Of a stretch of 64,000 nucleotides of DNA, positions 16,460 to 26,738 are shown piece by piece (positions within the stretch are counted from its first letter, which is position 1; each line of letters begins with the position of its first letter). The stretch is from Bacteroidota bacterium (GTDB taxonomy: Bacteria; Bacteroidota; Bacteroidia; AKYH767-A; OLB10), in NCBI GenBank assembly GCA_016713925.1, contig JADJOH010000007.1, positions 186,001 through 250,000 of the forward strand. Reading direction: 5' to 3'. Made by a program: the position numbers and the translations under genes. The notes below the pieces were generated by a model that was not told the DNA's origin, searched no databases, and saw only the letters and a program-made list of their open reading frames with translations.

Positions 16460-19400
16460 ATGATAAGGAATGTCTACTTAACACTAGTGCTTTTATTTCT
16501 GACTACTGCCGGCGCTCTAGCGCAAACCGGTGCTATCAGAGGTAAAATTCTGGACAAAGCTACCAAGGAACCATTACCATTTGCCTCGGTAGTTGCAGAA
16601 ATGAATGGAACCCAAGTTGGTGGTTCCCAGTCGGATTTTGAAGGAGAATACACCATCAAACCACTGCAACCGGGAAGTTACACCCTCAAAGTAACGTATG
16701 TTGGTTATACCGATCTGGTGATTACCGGAGTACTGGTTTCAAATGACAAGATTACCTTCCAGGATCTTTCAGTCGGTAAGAAAGTGACGGAAACCAAAGA
16801 GGTAGAAATTATTGCCTACAAAGTGCCTTTGATTGATAAAGGTAATACTTCAGTAGGTGCAACTCTTACCCGTGAGGAAATTGAAGCCGCTCCAACCCGG
16901 GATGTGCGTTCGGTGGCATCACAGGCTGCCGGGGTCTTTCAAAAAGATGACGGTGACGGAGTTAACGTTCGTGGATCGAGAAGTGAAGCTACCGATTACT
17001 ATGTAGATGGTATTCGTATAAGAGGAAGTACTAATCTTCCTCAAGCCGGTGTAGAGCAGGTAACCACTATTGTTGGAGGTACGCCAGCACAATATGGTGA
17101 TGCAACGGGTGGTATCATCAGTATTACCACCAGGGGTCCATCTAAGGATTTCTCCGGTGGTATAGAAGTAGTAACTTCAGAAGTGTTGGATCAATTTGGA
17201 TATAATCTGGTTTCAGGTAATTTATCCGGTCCCATATTAAAGAAGAAGCTGGAGAATGGTGCTACGAAGTCGGTTCTCGGATTCTTTATAAGTGGTGAAC
17301 TTCAGTTAGATAAAGATCCTGATCCCTCTGCGATCGGAATGTATCGGTTGAAAGATGCTGTATATAATGATATGAAGCAAAATCCGATTCGCCCCTATCA
17401 AACTGCGAATGGTTTCGGTTTCGATAATGCAGCAGCATTTTATACGAAAGATGATTTTGACAAAGTAGATAATAAGGATAATGTGGATCAGTTGGGCTAT
17501 CGTTTCACAGCTAAACTTGATTTCCAACCGGTGGATAATACTACCTTTACATTAGGAGGTTCCTTTAACGTGAATGACCGTACCAGTTATGCTATTAACA
17601 GGGTGGCTTATAACTCAGAGGAAAATCCAAATATTAAGGATACGGATTATCGGATTTTTGCTCGTATTACGCAGCGAATTGCCTCTACTTATAAGTCTGA
17701 AGAGGGAGCAAATTCTTCTTCAGCATTTAGAAATGTATACTTCTCTTTCCAGGCAGAATACAATAAAAATCAGCAATTGAATCAGGACCCTGATCATAAG
17801 GATGATTTTTGGCGCTATGGATGGTTTGGACGTTTTCCAAATGCCCGTGTAAAAAGTTTTGTACCTACCAGTATCGATTCCCCAGGATTCCTGGTTGAAA
17901 CACCTATTTATCTCGATAATTTCAGTTATGAGCCGGTTGGTGTAAATCCATTAAGTGAGGCTTATAATATCTCGGCTTATGATTTCCTTCAATCTGCTAC
18001 CGGTTCTTCTACCTTTAATAATATTAATACTATTCGTGGTCCCGGTGGAATACGTAACGGTGATGGTGTGGCCAGTGTGATGGCTATTTGGGAAGCAATG
18101 GGTAATGGAAGAAATTTATATCAGAATTTCGATAATGATCAGTACCGTTTCACCTTGAGTGGTAATGCTGATATCAAAAAGCATGCTATTCAGGTTGGTT
18201 TTGAATTTGAACAACGTATCGATCGTGCTTACAGCCTTGGACCTCGTGGATTATGGACTCTGGGTCGTTTATTCGCCAATGACCTGAATAAATTGTTGCT
18301 CGTTGACCAAAGTAATCTGATCAGTTCTGATACGAACTTCGTGGATGGAACTGTAAGAAATGACTATGGAACCGGTTATGTTCCTGTTGTGGATGGAGAC
18401 GGTAATATCGTTAACGGTTTCTATGAAAATTTACGTAGCGGACTTGGTGTTGCCAACAATCAATACGTGGATTTCGATGCACTTAGCCCGGAACAGCTTG
18501 ACATCGGTATGTTTACTGCTGATGAACTTATCCTCAACAATGTAGTTGGTGGATATTACGGTTTCGATTATAAAGGAGATAAGTTCACCGGTACTACCAC
18601 CTTTAAAGATTTCTTCACCAAGAAAGTAAACGGTGTATATACCCGTGAAATTGATGCTTTCCGTCCAACTTATCTGGCCGCTTATATTCAGGATAACTTC
18701 GCCATCGATAACCTGAACTTCAATATTGGTTTACGTGTGGATCGTTTCGATGCGAATCAAAAGCAATTGAAGGATCGTTATCTTTTGTTAGATGCCTATA
18801 ATGTAGGAGACTTCCCTGTAGCCATTGCAGGAAAACCGGATAATATCGGAAATGACTTTATTCCTTATATCGCTAATGCAAATGATTTAACTTCAGTAAT
18901 CGGTTATCGTGATGGTGATGTATGGTATGACGCAACAGGACAAATTGTAAGTAACCCTGATTTGATTGCCCAGAAATCTTCTTCCGGTCTTATCCTTCCT
19001 GCTAAAAAAGATGGTGCCGGAACTGTTGCAGGAGAAGATTGGAACGTAGATGCTGTTTTTAAGGATTACGAACCTCAAATCGTCGTAATGCCTCGTGTTG
19101 CATTTAGTTTCTCCATTACTGATCAGGCGCAGTTCTTTGCTCATTATGATGTATTGACGCAACGTCCTACTTCAAATCTCAGAAATGATCCGATGGAATA
19201 TCTTTCATTGATCCGTAATCCTGATGGATTGATCAATAATGCCGGTTTATTACCTGAGCGGACTACTGATTATGAGGTTGGATTTAAGCAGGTAGTGAGT
19301 AAGAGTTCTGCATTTACGAATATAATGGTCCGATGTTATGGGGTAAGCCCTTCCTTCAGAATACAGGAGCGAATCTGGTATTCCGTACGAATTCCGGAAC

Positions 19401-19477
19401 ACCATATACCCGTCAGGCACGTGCCACCCGTGAGGGAGCAGCAATCGGCTGGCAGGATAATGGTCAGCGTGTTGTAG
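16460..19477 (+). pseudogene. TonB-dependent receptor (SusC-like), major part; frame lost near 19.3 kb
   Basis: An exported outer-membrane receptor with signal peptide MIRNVYLTLVLLFLTTAGALAQ. It continues with a carboxypeptidase-regulatory-like domain (about 24-110, GAIRGKILDKATKEPLPFASV), a plug domain (about 130-245, DGVNVRGSRSEATDYYVDGI), and beta-barrel strands to about residue 950. The normal frame reads to FKQVVSKSSAFT (about 19.31 kb). After that the translation becomes non-family sequence and stops at 19477, while the correct barrel C-terminus continues in another frame (19333-19815). Related receptors have roughly 100 or more further barrel residues between these two points, so this looks like an out-of-frame internal deletion rather than a simple frameshift. 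It heads an operon with the next two surface-protein genes. Confidence 0.8.
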
Positions 19478-19815
19478 AAGGGGTGATCAACGGCGCACGT
19501 ACACCATGGCAGTTCAGAATTGATGCACGAATTGAAAAGGACTTCAATCTGAAACTGAGCGAAAAGAAGAAAGCGACATTGAACGTATACTTATGGGTGC
19601 AGAATGTGCTGAATACACAAAATGTTACCGGTGTTTACCGTGCAACAGGAAATGCGCAGGATGATGGATTTATTAATTCACCTGACGGACAGCAGCTCGC
19701 AAGCGCTCAAACAGATCCACAGGCATTTGTTGATCAATATAACATTCGCATTCAGAATCCTGATAACTACAGTTTACCACGCAGAACAAGACTTGGTCTT
19801 CGTTTTGACTTCTAA
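19333..19815 (+). pseudogene. TonB-dependent receptor, C-terminal barrel fragment
   Basis: This frame carries the natural end of the receptor: MLWGKPFLQNTGANLVFR, PWQFRIDARIEKDFNL, KATLNVYLWVQNVLNTQNV, and a final strand ending in aromatic LGLRFDF, the usual C-terminal beta-signal for BAM-mediated assembly. In-frame codons upstream of the ATG read YEYNGP, so the ATG is only the first Met after the junction and not a true start. Without the signal peptide and plug this fragment cannot work by itself. It ends 32 bases before the next gene, as expected for the intact receptor in the operon. Confidence 0.75.
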
Positions 19816-19847
19816 TCTGAACCACTACAAACTCGTAAAAAAACGCT

Positions 19848-22800
19848 ATGAAAATATTTCGATATAAGATCACGCTAAGCCTTGTGCTTATGTTAGCGGG
19901 ATCAGCAGCTACGTTTGCTAAGATGAACGTGGGTGCAAATCGTTTGGCTTCAGTACCCAATACCGGAGCAAAAACTGCCGCAGCCTGTCCTGTTACTCAA
20001 GCTCAGATTGACCTGGATGTGAATCAGGTCCGTGCCCGTGTACTGGTAGGTGGAGACTTATGGTGGGATCCATTCGGACAAACCCCCTATTATGAAGTGC
20101 CTATCGGTTCTAATAAAAACGCCCTTTACTCAGGCGCATTGTGGATCGGAGGTTTTGATCAAAGTAATCAGTTGCTCGTTGCAGCTCAAACCTATCGTCA
20201 GCAAGGTGCTAATGATTTCTGGGGAGGTCCAATATCCAGAGATAACGGTACCGGTGCCATCAGCATTACAGATGCACGATGTCTGGAGTTTGATAAGTTC
20301 TGGACTATCAAAAGAGAAGATGTAGAGAACTTCCTTGCCAATGGAGTAACTACACCGGATATTGAATCATGGCCGGGAAATGGTAATGTGGCTAATGGAG
20401 AACTTCCATTTTTGGCTCCTTATTTTGATGCCAATAATGATGGTACTTATAATCATGAAGACGGTGATTATCCCTATTTCAAATTAGATGGTGATTATCC
20501 TACTGATCCGAATACCAATGAAACAGTATGTAATGATTACATCTTCGGTGATGAGTCTATCTGGTGGGTATTTAATGACGTAGGTAACAGTAAAACGGAA
20601 ACGAATAGTAATCCTATCGGTTTAGAGATCAGAGCACAGGCATTTGCATTCAATACCACAAATGATGTGAATTTCATGACCTTTTATAAATACCAGGTCA
20701 TCAATAGATCCAGTAATGAATTGGATTCAACCTATTTTGGAGTATGGTGTGACCCGGATCTCGGGAATGCATCAGATGACTATGTGGGTTGTGATGTGGG
20801 ATTGGGATTAGGTTATTGCTACAATGGTGACCCGGATGATGATGGTGGTGGTGGTTATGGATTAAATCCTCCTGCAGTCGGTATTGATTTCTTCCAGGGA
20901 CCTTTAGCAGATTTGAATGATGGTGTCGATAACAATAAAGATGGTCGCGTGGATGAGCCCGGTGAGCAAATTACTATGTCTCGTTTTGTCTATTATGAAA
21001 ACGTAAACAGCGTTCCGAATGGTAATCCGGCAGTAACGGATGATTATTATGAATACCTCAGCGGAAGCTGGTTGGATGGTGCGCCGATTACTTACGGCGG
21101 AAATGGAAAAGGAATAGGACCCGGTGCTACTACAACACCTTGCGAGTACATGTTCCCCGGAACTACAGACCCTAAATTCTCCACACCATGGACAATGGTA
21201 ACTGCAGGAATTCAACCTACTGATATGCGTTGGTTACAATCTGCCGGTATTTTTACCTTACAGCCGGGAGCTGTTAACTACATTACAACAGGGGTAGTTT
21301 GGGGTCGTGCAACAGCAGGTGGTCCTTTAGCTTCCGTTGAAGTGATCAAACGCTCTGACGATTTAGCCCAACGATTATTTAATAACTGTTTCCAGGTTTT
21401 GGATGGTCCGGATGCTCCTGAAGTAGCGATTCGTGAAATGGATCAACAGGTTATTTTATCATTGGAAAATACAAGAAATGATAAAGTAGAGTTGTATTCA
21501 CAGTTTGATAAAAATATACCCGGTGTTATAGCGGATCAGATCAATGATTCTACTATCGTATATGATACGTTGTCTATCGAAGAAAGAAGCTATAAGTTTC
21601 AAGGGTACAAAGTGTATCAGGTAAGTGATGAAAACGTTTCTATCTCTGATATCAGTGATCCTGCAAAGGCAAAATTGCTTGCACAAATTGATTTGGAAGA
21701 TGACGTTACGAAATTGGTGAATTATTCCTTTGATAATAACCTGCAGGCCTTTATACCAACTCAGAAAACCGAGGATATAAATGCAGGGATTACTCATAAT
21801 TTTATTATCAATCAGGATCAGTTTACTTTGAAGCCTTTGGCGAATTATAGTCCATACTACTTCATGGTAATTTCTTATGCAAGTAATAACTATAGAACAT
21901 TTAATGCATTTGCCCCGGATCCTGTGCAAACACAGGCAGAACCTTATCTTCAAGGTCGTAAAAATGTTAAAATCTATTCAGCGATTCCGCATAAGCCTGT
22001 TGTAAACAACGGTGGAACTGTAATGAATGCCTCTTTTGGTGATGGATTTAAAATTAAACGTATTGAAGGAACCGGCAATGGTGGTAATGTATTGGATTTG
22101 ACCAGCGAAACTGTAGCAGAGATATTAGGAAGTGTAGATAACAGAGCTGTGAATCCTGTTTATGAAGCAGGACTGGGTCCTATCGATGTAAGTATCTATG
22201 ATCCTTTGAAAGTGAAAGGTGGTGGTTTCAGAGTGCGATTCAATGGCGTAGCAGATGATTCCAGATACTTCATTGAAAATAATCCTGCAGGAACCCTTAT
22301 TGATAGCAGTTTGTTCACATTGAACAATCCTTATGAGCAACTGTTGGAGAACAATAAAATCGCTTTCAATATTTTCAAAATCACCGGTCAGGAACCCGGT
22401 GATGGATCCGATGAAAATGGTTTCCTTGAAGCTACTTTGACTTACTCCAATCCGGCTAAACCCTGGTTAACAGGTGTGGCTGATCTGGATGGTTCACCAA
22501 CCAAAGATTGGATTCTATCCGGAACAGAATCAACGGATTTGGCTTCCGCCGGTATTCCTTTAGATCGCAATTCAATTTATGAAGGAGTATTGGAAGGAAC
22601 ATGGGCGCCATACAAAATGGTAGCACGTGCAGCTGTTGGAGCACCGAAGTTGAATTCTTCTATCGTGGATGTATTGTCAAAATGGACTTCATTAGCAAGT
22701 GTGGATGTGGTATTTACATCTGATAAAAATAAATGGACACGATGCTCTGTGGTTGAAACAGGTGAAGATACTATGCCGAACATCGGAGCTGCTAAAAAGT

Positions 22801-23780
22801 TTGATAAACGCAGATCTCCTTCCGTGGATAAGAATGGTGTTGCAGGTGATGGTGTAGTTTCCACTGATCCGAATGATGCAGACTTCGTTTCTGCAACAGG
22901 AATGGGTTGGTTCCCGGGTTATGCAATTAATGTAGAAACAGGAGAGCGATTGAATATTGCATTCGGTGAGAATTCATCATTAGTTGGAGAAAATAGCCAG
23001 GATATGATTTGGAATCCTACCTCTAACATCGGTACTGATGCAAATGGCAGATTAGCATTCGGTGGTATGCATTATATCTACATCTTCAATAAAAATGGAG
23101 TTCTCGCTACTGATATTCCGATTTATGATAACGGTGTGAGAGTAGATTCATTACTGAATACCTTAAATGCGGTTGCGCAACGGAATGTGTTCAAAGATTG
23201 TATCTGGACTTCATTACCATTGGCTCTTGGCGGAAATCCGCTGTTAGCTACTGACGCGAAAGTGCGATTACGAGTTGCGAAGAATTACAGAACATTTACT
23301 TCCAGCAATACCTCTCAGGTGAATGGAGGAAATCCATTGTATGAATTTGAAATTCCTCAATCATCAGTGGCCAGCACAGGTCAAACTGAAGCAGCTAAAG
23401 AAGCATTGGATCTGATTAGAGTTGTTCCAAATCCATATTATGCCTATTCGTCGTATGAAAAGACGCGTAAGGATCAGTTGGATAATAGAGTTCGCGTAAC
23501 CAATCTGCCAAGCAAATGCACTGTATCAATTTATACGATCAATGGAACATTAATCCGTCAGTTTAAACGAGATTTCCAGAGTGATGTGTCGGATGGACTT
23601 GCAGTTGTGGAAGGTCAGGACTTTAATCAGGCGACAACGCTGGATTGGGATCTGAAAAATACTGCCGGTATTACCGTGGCTAGCGGCGTTTACATTATTC
23701 ATGTGGATGCAGGTTATCTTGGTGAAAAAGTGGTAAAATGGTTCGGAGTTATGAGACCTATAGATCTTGATTCTTTCTGA
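19848..23780 (+). CDS. Large exported surface protein with FlgD/Por-like C-terminus
   Basis: A 1310-residue protein with a signal peptide (MKIFRYKITLSLVLMLAGSAATFA). The N-terminal part has QVRARVLVGGDLWWDPFG and SGALWIGGFDQSNQLLVAAQTYR. It includes acidic, calcium-site-like loops such as FDANNDGTYNHEDGDYP and DLNDGVDNNKDGRVDEPG, which resemble dockerin or thrombospondin type 3 motifs. The last ~110 residues (VVPNPYYAYSSYE ... LDWDLKNTAGITVASGVYIIHV) match the FlgD-Ig / type IX sorting-like domain, so outer-membrane export or surface anchoring is likely. It lies 32 bases after the TonB receptor and 34 bases before the PorV-like gene, so the three form an operon. The function is unknown. The combination suggests capture of a substrate at the surface, handed to the receptor. 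Beyond the ends I recognise no enzymatic domain. Confidence 0.75.
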   Translation: MKIFRYKITLSLVLMLAGSAATFAKMNVGANRLASVPNTGAKTAAACPVTQAQIDLDVNQVRARVLVGGDLWWDPFGQTPYYEVPIGSNKNALYSGALWIGGFDQSNQLLVAAQTYRQQGANDFWGGPISRDNGTGAISITDARCLEFDKFWTIKREDVENFLANGVTTPDIESWPGNGNVANGELPFLAPYFDANNDGTYNHEDGDYPYFKLDGDYPTDPNTNETVCNDYIFGDESIWWVFNDVGNSKTETNSNPIGLEIRAQAFAFNTTNDVNFMTFYKYQVINRSSNELDSTYFGVWCDPDLGNASDDYVGCDVGLGLGYCYNGDPDDDGGGGYGLNPPAVGIDFFQGPLADLNDGVDNNKDGRVDEPGEQITMSRFVYYENVNSVPNGNPAVTDDYYEYLSGSWLDGAPITYGGNGKGIGPGATTTPCEYMFPGTTDPKFSTPWTMVTAGIQPTDMRWLQSAGIFTLQPGAVNYITTGVVWGRATAGGPLASVEVIKRSDDLAQRLFNNCFQVLDGPDAPEVAIREMDQQVILSLENTRNDKVELYSQFDKNIPGVIADQINDSTIVYDTLSIEERSYKFQGYKVYQVSDENVSISDISDPAKAKLLAQIDLEDDVTKLVNYSFDNNLQAFIPTQKTEDINAGITHNFIINQDQFTLKPLANYSPYYFMVISYASNNYRTFNAFAPDPVQTQAEPYLQGRKNVKIYSAIPHKPVVNNGGTVMNASFGDGFKIKRIEGTGNGGNVLDLTSETVAEILGSVDNRAVNPVYEAGLGPIDVSIYDPLKVKGGGFRVRFNGVADDSRYFIENNPAGTLIDSSLFTLNNPYEQLLENNKIAFNIFKITGQEPGDGSDENGFLEATLTYSNPAKPWLTGVADLDGSPTKDWILSGTESTDLASAGIPLDRNSIYEGVLEGTWAPYKMVARAAVGAPKLNSSIVDVLSKWTSLASVDVVFTSDKNKWTRCSVVETGEDTMPNIGAAKKFDKRRSPSVDKNGVAGDGVVSTDPNDADFVSATGMGWFPGYAINVETGERLNIAFGENSSLVGENSQDMIWNPTSNIGTDANGRLAFGGMHYIYIFNKNGVLATDIPIYDNGVRVDSLLNTLNAVAQRNVFKDCIWTSLPLALGGNPLLATDAKVRLRVAKNYRTFTSSNTSQVNGGNPLYEFEIPQSSVASTGQTEAAKEALDLIRVVPNPYYAYSSYEKTRKDQLDNRVRVTNLPSKCTVSIYTINGTLIRQFKRDFQSDVSDGLAVVEGQDFNQATTLDWDLKNTAGITVASGVYIIHVDAGYLGEKVVKWFGVMRPIDLDSF

Positions 23781-23814
23781 TTAGTTAATTGTTAAATAAC
23801 AACCCTGAATTCGT

Positions 23815-24879
23815 ATGAAAAAACTTCTAAATTATATATCAATTGTTAGTGTAGCTCTTGGATTGACGGGAGCACCTGCCTTCGCCGGTAATGAAGACCG
23901 TGCAGGTCAGGCCGGAGCGAATGAGCTGCTCATCAACCCATGGGCCCGAACGGCAGGTTGGGGTGGATGTAACATCGCTCTGGTTAGCGGGGTGGAAGCC
24001 TTAAGTTTAAATGTGGCCGGAATGGCGCATAATAAAGGCACCGAAGTTACTTTCGCTCAAACCGATTGGATGAAAGGTTCTGATATCAAAATTTCAGCCT
24101 TTGGTTTAGCACAAAAAGTAGGGGAGTCAGGATCACTTGGTCTTGCAGTTACCTCTATGAATTTCGGTGATATCGATCGTACTACTGAAGCTCAACCTGA
24201 TGGTGGACTGGGTAAGTTTACCCCTCAGTTCCTTACTATCGCTTTCAGCTATGCGAAGAGTTTTAGCAATAGCATTTACGGAGGACTGAGTGTCCGTATG
24301 ATTTCTGAGTCAATCAATGATGTGAAATCTCAGGGAATCGTGGTTGATGCCGGTATCCAGTATGTAACCGGATTTAACGAAGCAAAAGATGATCTGAAAT
24401 TCGGGATTGCTCTTCGTAATGTAGGAACTCCAATGAAGTTTGATGGCGAAGGTCTTTCTTTTAGAAATGATAATGCTTCCAGCAATATCAGTGTCCTTCA
24501 ACAACAGCGCGCAGAGCGTTTCGAAATGCCTTCATTGGTGGCGATTGGTGTATCTTATGATATTAAATTGAAAGAAGAACATCGTCTTACCCCTTCCTTA
24601 TCATTCACAGCGAATTCATTTATCCGTGATCAGATCGGACTCGGAGTAGAATATGGATTCCGTCAGTTGTTTATGCTGCGTGCCGGTTATACTTTCGATA
24701 AGAAAGATAGAAATGCCATCGTTGATGATGAGATTTCTGCTTTGATCGGTCCAAGTGCCGGCGTGAGCGTGATGGTGCCCCTCGGAAAATCCGGAAAGAC
24801 ATTCGGAATTGATTATGGTTACCGTGCAACCGAAACATTTGATGGTACACATACCATCGGTGCACGATTTAATCTCTAA
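23815..24879 (+). CDS. PorV/PorQ-family outer-membrane beta-barrel protein
   Basis: A 354-residue protein with signal peptide MKKLLNYISIVSVALGLTGAPAFA and a FadL-like barrel. The mature start AGQAGANELLINPWARTAGWGG is diagnostic of PorV relatives: a plug-like segment with INP-ART-G. SVSGVEALSLNVAGMAHNKGTEV-like text follows, then regular amphipathic strands to the C-terminal GTHTIGARFNL. PorV shuttles type IX cargo from the translocon to the attachment complex. Paralogues found with particular cargo genes may serve dedicated proteins. Here it follows the 1310-residue surface protein, which has a Por-like C-terminus, by 34 bases and is probably its partner. A strong hairpin follows the gene. 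Confidence 0.85.
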   Translation: MKKLLNYISIVSVALGLTGAPAFAGNEDRAGQAGANELLINPWARTAGWGGCNIALVSGVEALSLNVAGMAHNKGTEVTFAQTDWMKGSDIKISAFGLAQKVGESGSLGLAVTSMNFGDIDRTTEAQPDGGLGKFTPQFLTIAFSYAKSFSNSIYGGLSVRMISESINDVKSQGIVVDAGIQYVTGFNEAKDDLKFGIALRNVGTPMKFDGEGLSFRNDNASSNISVLQQQRAERFEMPSLVAIGVSYDIKLKEEHRLTPSLSFTANSFIRDQIGLGVEYGFRQLFMLRAGYTFDKKDRNAIVDDEISALIGPSAGVSVMVPLGKSGKTFGIDYGYRATETFDGTHTIGARFNL

Positions 24880-24898
24880 TCCGTTCTTGAAAATTAAC

Positions 24899-24933
24899 CG
24901 GAAGACCTCTCCTGTTCAGGGAGAGGTCTTCCG
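24899..24933 (+). terminator. Strong hairpin after the PorV-like gene
   Basis: GGAAGACCTCTCC and GGAGAGGTCTTCC form a perfect 13-bp stem (14 with a flanking C-G) around TGTTCAG. It is followed by TTATTATTATA rather than a pure T-run. It lies 20 bases after the stop of the last gene of the surface operon and 30 bases before greA. Confidence 0.75.
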
Positions 24934-24962
24934 CATTATTATTATAACTAAGAAATTGTACT

Positions 24963-25442
24963 ATGTCAAAAATCACATACCTCACCGAAGAAGGATTGAA
25001 GAAATTACAGGAAGAGTTGAGTCACCTGAAGTCGGTGGAACGTCCTAGTATTTCCCGTCAGATTGCTGAAGCAAGAGATAAAGGTGATTTATCGGAAAAT
25101 GCAGAGTATGACGCGGCAAAAGATGCACAAGGACTCCTGGAATTGAAGATCTCAAAAATGGAAGAGCTGGTTGCAAGCGCACGACTCATTGATGAATCAA
25201 AACTGGATATCTCAAAAGTATCTGTGCTCTGTAAAGTGCGCATTAAGAACATCAGCAATAAGGCAGAAATGTCGTATATTCTAGTAGCAGAAAATGAGGC
25301 CGACCTGAAGTCCGGAAAAATTTCAGTTTCATCTCCCATTGGTAAAGGCTTGCTGGGAAAAAGAGTAGGTGAAGTAGCCGACATCCAAACTCCCGGCGGC
25401 ATCATCAAATTTGAAGTGCTCGATATCGCCCTCTATCATTAG
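24963..25442 (+). CDS. greA: Transcription elongation factor GreA
   Basis: A 159-residue protein of standard GreA length. The N-terminal coiled coil (about 1-75) includes YLTEEGLKKLQEELSHLKSV and the acidic tip DLSENAEYDAAKD, whose Asp and Glu reach into the RNA polymerase secondary channel. The C-terminal FKBP-like domain includes ISVSSPIGKGLLGKRVGEV. It rescues backtracked polymerase by stimulating transcript cleavage. The upstream hairpin separates it from the surface operon. The downstream HIT gene is 100 bases away. Confidence 0.95.
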   Translation: MSKITYLTEEGLKKLQEELSHLKSVERPSISRQIAEARDKGDLSENAEYDAAKDAQGLLELKISKMEELVASARLIDESKLDISKVSVLCKVRIKNISNKAEMSYILVAENEADLKSGKISVSSPIGKGLLGKRVGEVADIQTPGGIIKFEVLDIALYH

Positions 25443-25461
25443 AGCTACAGTGGCAGTAAAA

Positions 25462-25505
25462 AATCCGCGATAATCATTTAAATCCGTGTAATCAGCGTTC
25501 CCTCT
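25462..25505. repeat. Dispersed 'AATCCG' intergenic repeat, copy 1
   Basis: This stretch, AAATCCGCGATAATCATTTA followed by AATCCGTGTAATCAGCG, resembles segments near 55.54 and 55.67 kb (TCCGCGACCATCCGCCAAATCC and TCCGTGACCATCCGTTTGATCC type). All three lie in intergenic DNA. Low-complexity sequence of this kind is scattered in Bacteroidota genomes; its function is unknown. Confidence 0.35.
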
Positions 25506-25542
25506 AAAATAGTATTTCAAAAAAAAATCTTCTTTATTCACT

Positions 25543-25938
25543 ATGTCCACGCTCTTTACCCGCATCGTTAACGGAGAAATCCCCTGCCATAAAATTGCCG
25601 AGAACGAACATTTCCTCGCCTTCCTCGACATCATGCCCCTCGTGGAAGGTCATACGCTGGTCATTCCTAAACGGGAAGTGGATTATATTTTTGATTTAAA
25701 CGATGACCTTTTCTCCGGACTCTGGCTTTTCGCAAAGTCTGTCGCCCCTGCCATCGAAAAAGCCATTCCCTGTAAACGGATAGGCATCGCCGTTATCGGC
25801 CTCGAAGTCCCTCATGCGCATATTCACCTCGTGCCGCTTAATTCAATTGGTGATATAAATTTTTCAAGACCAAAACTTACTCCGACACAATCCGAATTAG
25901 CAGCAACTGCTGATAAAATAATTTCTGTCTTACGATAA
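25543..25938 (+). CDS. HIT-family nucleotide hydrolase
   Basis: A 131-residue protein with the histidine-triad motif HAHIH at about residues 91-95 (within GLEVPHAHIHLVPLN). It also has the family's N-terminal FTRIVNGEIPCHKIAE and DIMPLVEGHTLVIPKRE. HIT proteins of the Hint/HinT branch hydrolyse adenosine phosphoramidates and acyl-AMP adducts, with the middle His as nucleophile. Length and motifs are normal. It lies 100 bases after greA in the same direction and is convergent with ruvC. The spacer to ruvC (190 bases) contains ACCGGC-rich and AAGCAGC-rich short repeats but no gene. Confidence 0.9.
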   Translation: MSTLFTRIVNGEIPCHKIAENEHFLAFLDIMPLVEGHTLVIPKREVDYIFDLNDDLFSGLWLFAKSVAPAIEKAIPCKRIGIAVIGLEVPHAHIHLVPLNSIGDINFSRPKLTPTQSELAATADKIISVLR

Positions 25939-26129
25939 GTTCTTGGTCAATAAATTTTGTCTGGATCAAACAACTTTTGGCTACCGGCAATTCCGGCTAC
26001 CAGCTACCGGATTCAGGCTGCTGCTCGAAAAAAAGTAAGGGGCTATCTGCTTGTTTGAAACAGCTTATGTTTGGTATAAATTTTTGTCTTTTTTAACAAT
26101 ACTTCTCAAAAAAAGCAAGCAGCAAGCAG

Positions 26130-26738
26130 CTACTTCTTTTCCCTGCCGGGATTTTCAGTTATAAAAGCTGCCCATCCCGAATAGGATTTGCCGGACTTTT
26201 TTGCCGCACCAACAATTTTTGTAGCTTTAGAAGTGGATTGCTCCAAAACGGTATTCGTTTGAAAATAATGGCATAATGCTACACCCACTGCATCCGTAGC
26301 ATCCAGAAATTTTGGCGACTGCTCAAAGGCCAGTAAACGTTGCAACATCGCCGATACCTGCTCCTTGGAGGCCGCCCCCTTGCCCGTAATGGATTGTTTG
26401 ATGAGTCGGGGAGAATACCCGTACACCGGGATCTGATGCGATAATGCCGCCGCCATAGCCACTCCTTGCGCCCTTCCCAATTTCAACATCGATTGTACAT
26501 TTTTTCCGAAAAAGGGCTCTTCAATGGATAGTTCATCCGGGTGATGTCGCTCGATCAACTGCACCACGAATTGAAAAATATCTTTCAGCCGATCGAAATG
26601 AGAACTGCTTTTGTCAATTTTGAGAATGCCCGCAGAAATAAGTTTGAGCTTCGACCCGCTTACACTGATCACACCATAACCCATAACGAGCGTGCCGGGG
26701 TCAATACCTAAGATGATTCTCTCTTTCGCTTTCGTCAC
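26130..26738 (-). CDS. ruvC: Crossover junction endodeoxyribonuclease RuvC
   Basis: A 202-residue Holliday-junction resolvase. The four acidic catalytic residues can be placed: Asp13 in GIDPG, Glu73 in SIEEPFFG, and Asp146 and Asp149 in DATDAVGVALCH. The LGRAQGVAMAAAL helix is also typical. The last ~35 residues (KIVGAAKKSGKSYSGWAAF) form a basic tail longer than in the E. coli protein. RuvC cuts four-way junctions bound by RuvAB during recombination repair. Its start overlaps the upstream rRNA/tRNA methyltransferase gene by four bases, so the two are co-translated. Confidence 0.95.
   Translation of the reverse strand: MTKAKERIILGIDPGTLVMGYGVISVSGSKLKLISAGILKIDKSSSHFDRLKDIFQFVVQLIERHHPDELSIEEPFFGKNVQSMLKLGRAQGVAMAAALSHQIPVYGYSPRLIKQSITGKGAASKEQVSAMLQRLLAFEQSPKFLDATDAVGVALCHYFQTNTVLEQSTSKATKIVGAAKKSGKSYSGWAAFITENPGREKK

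Noticed and set aside
19848..23780. Cohesin/dockerin scaffold in the 1310-residue protein
   Set aside because: The acidic loops are single and not in the paired 22-residue arrangement of dockerins.
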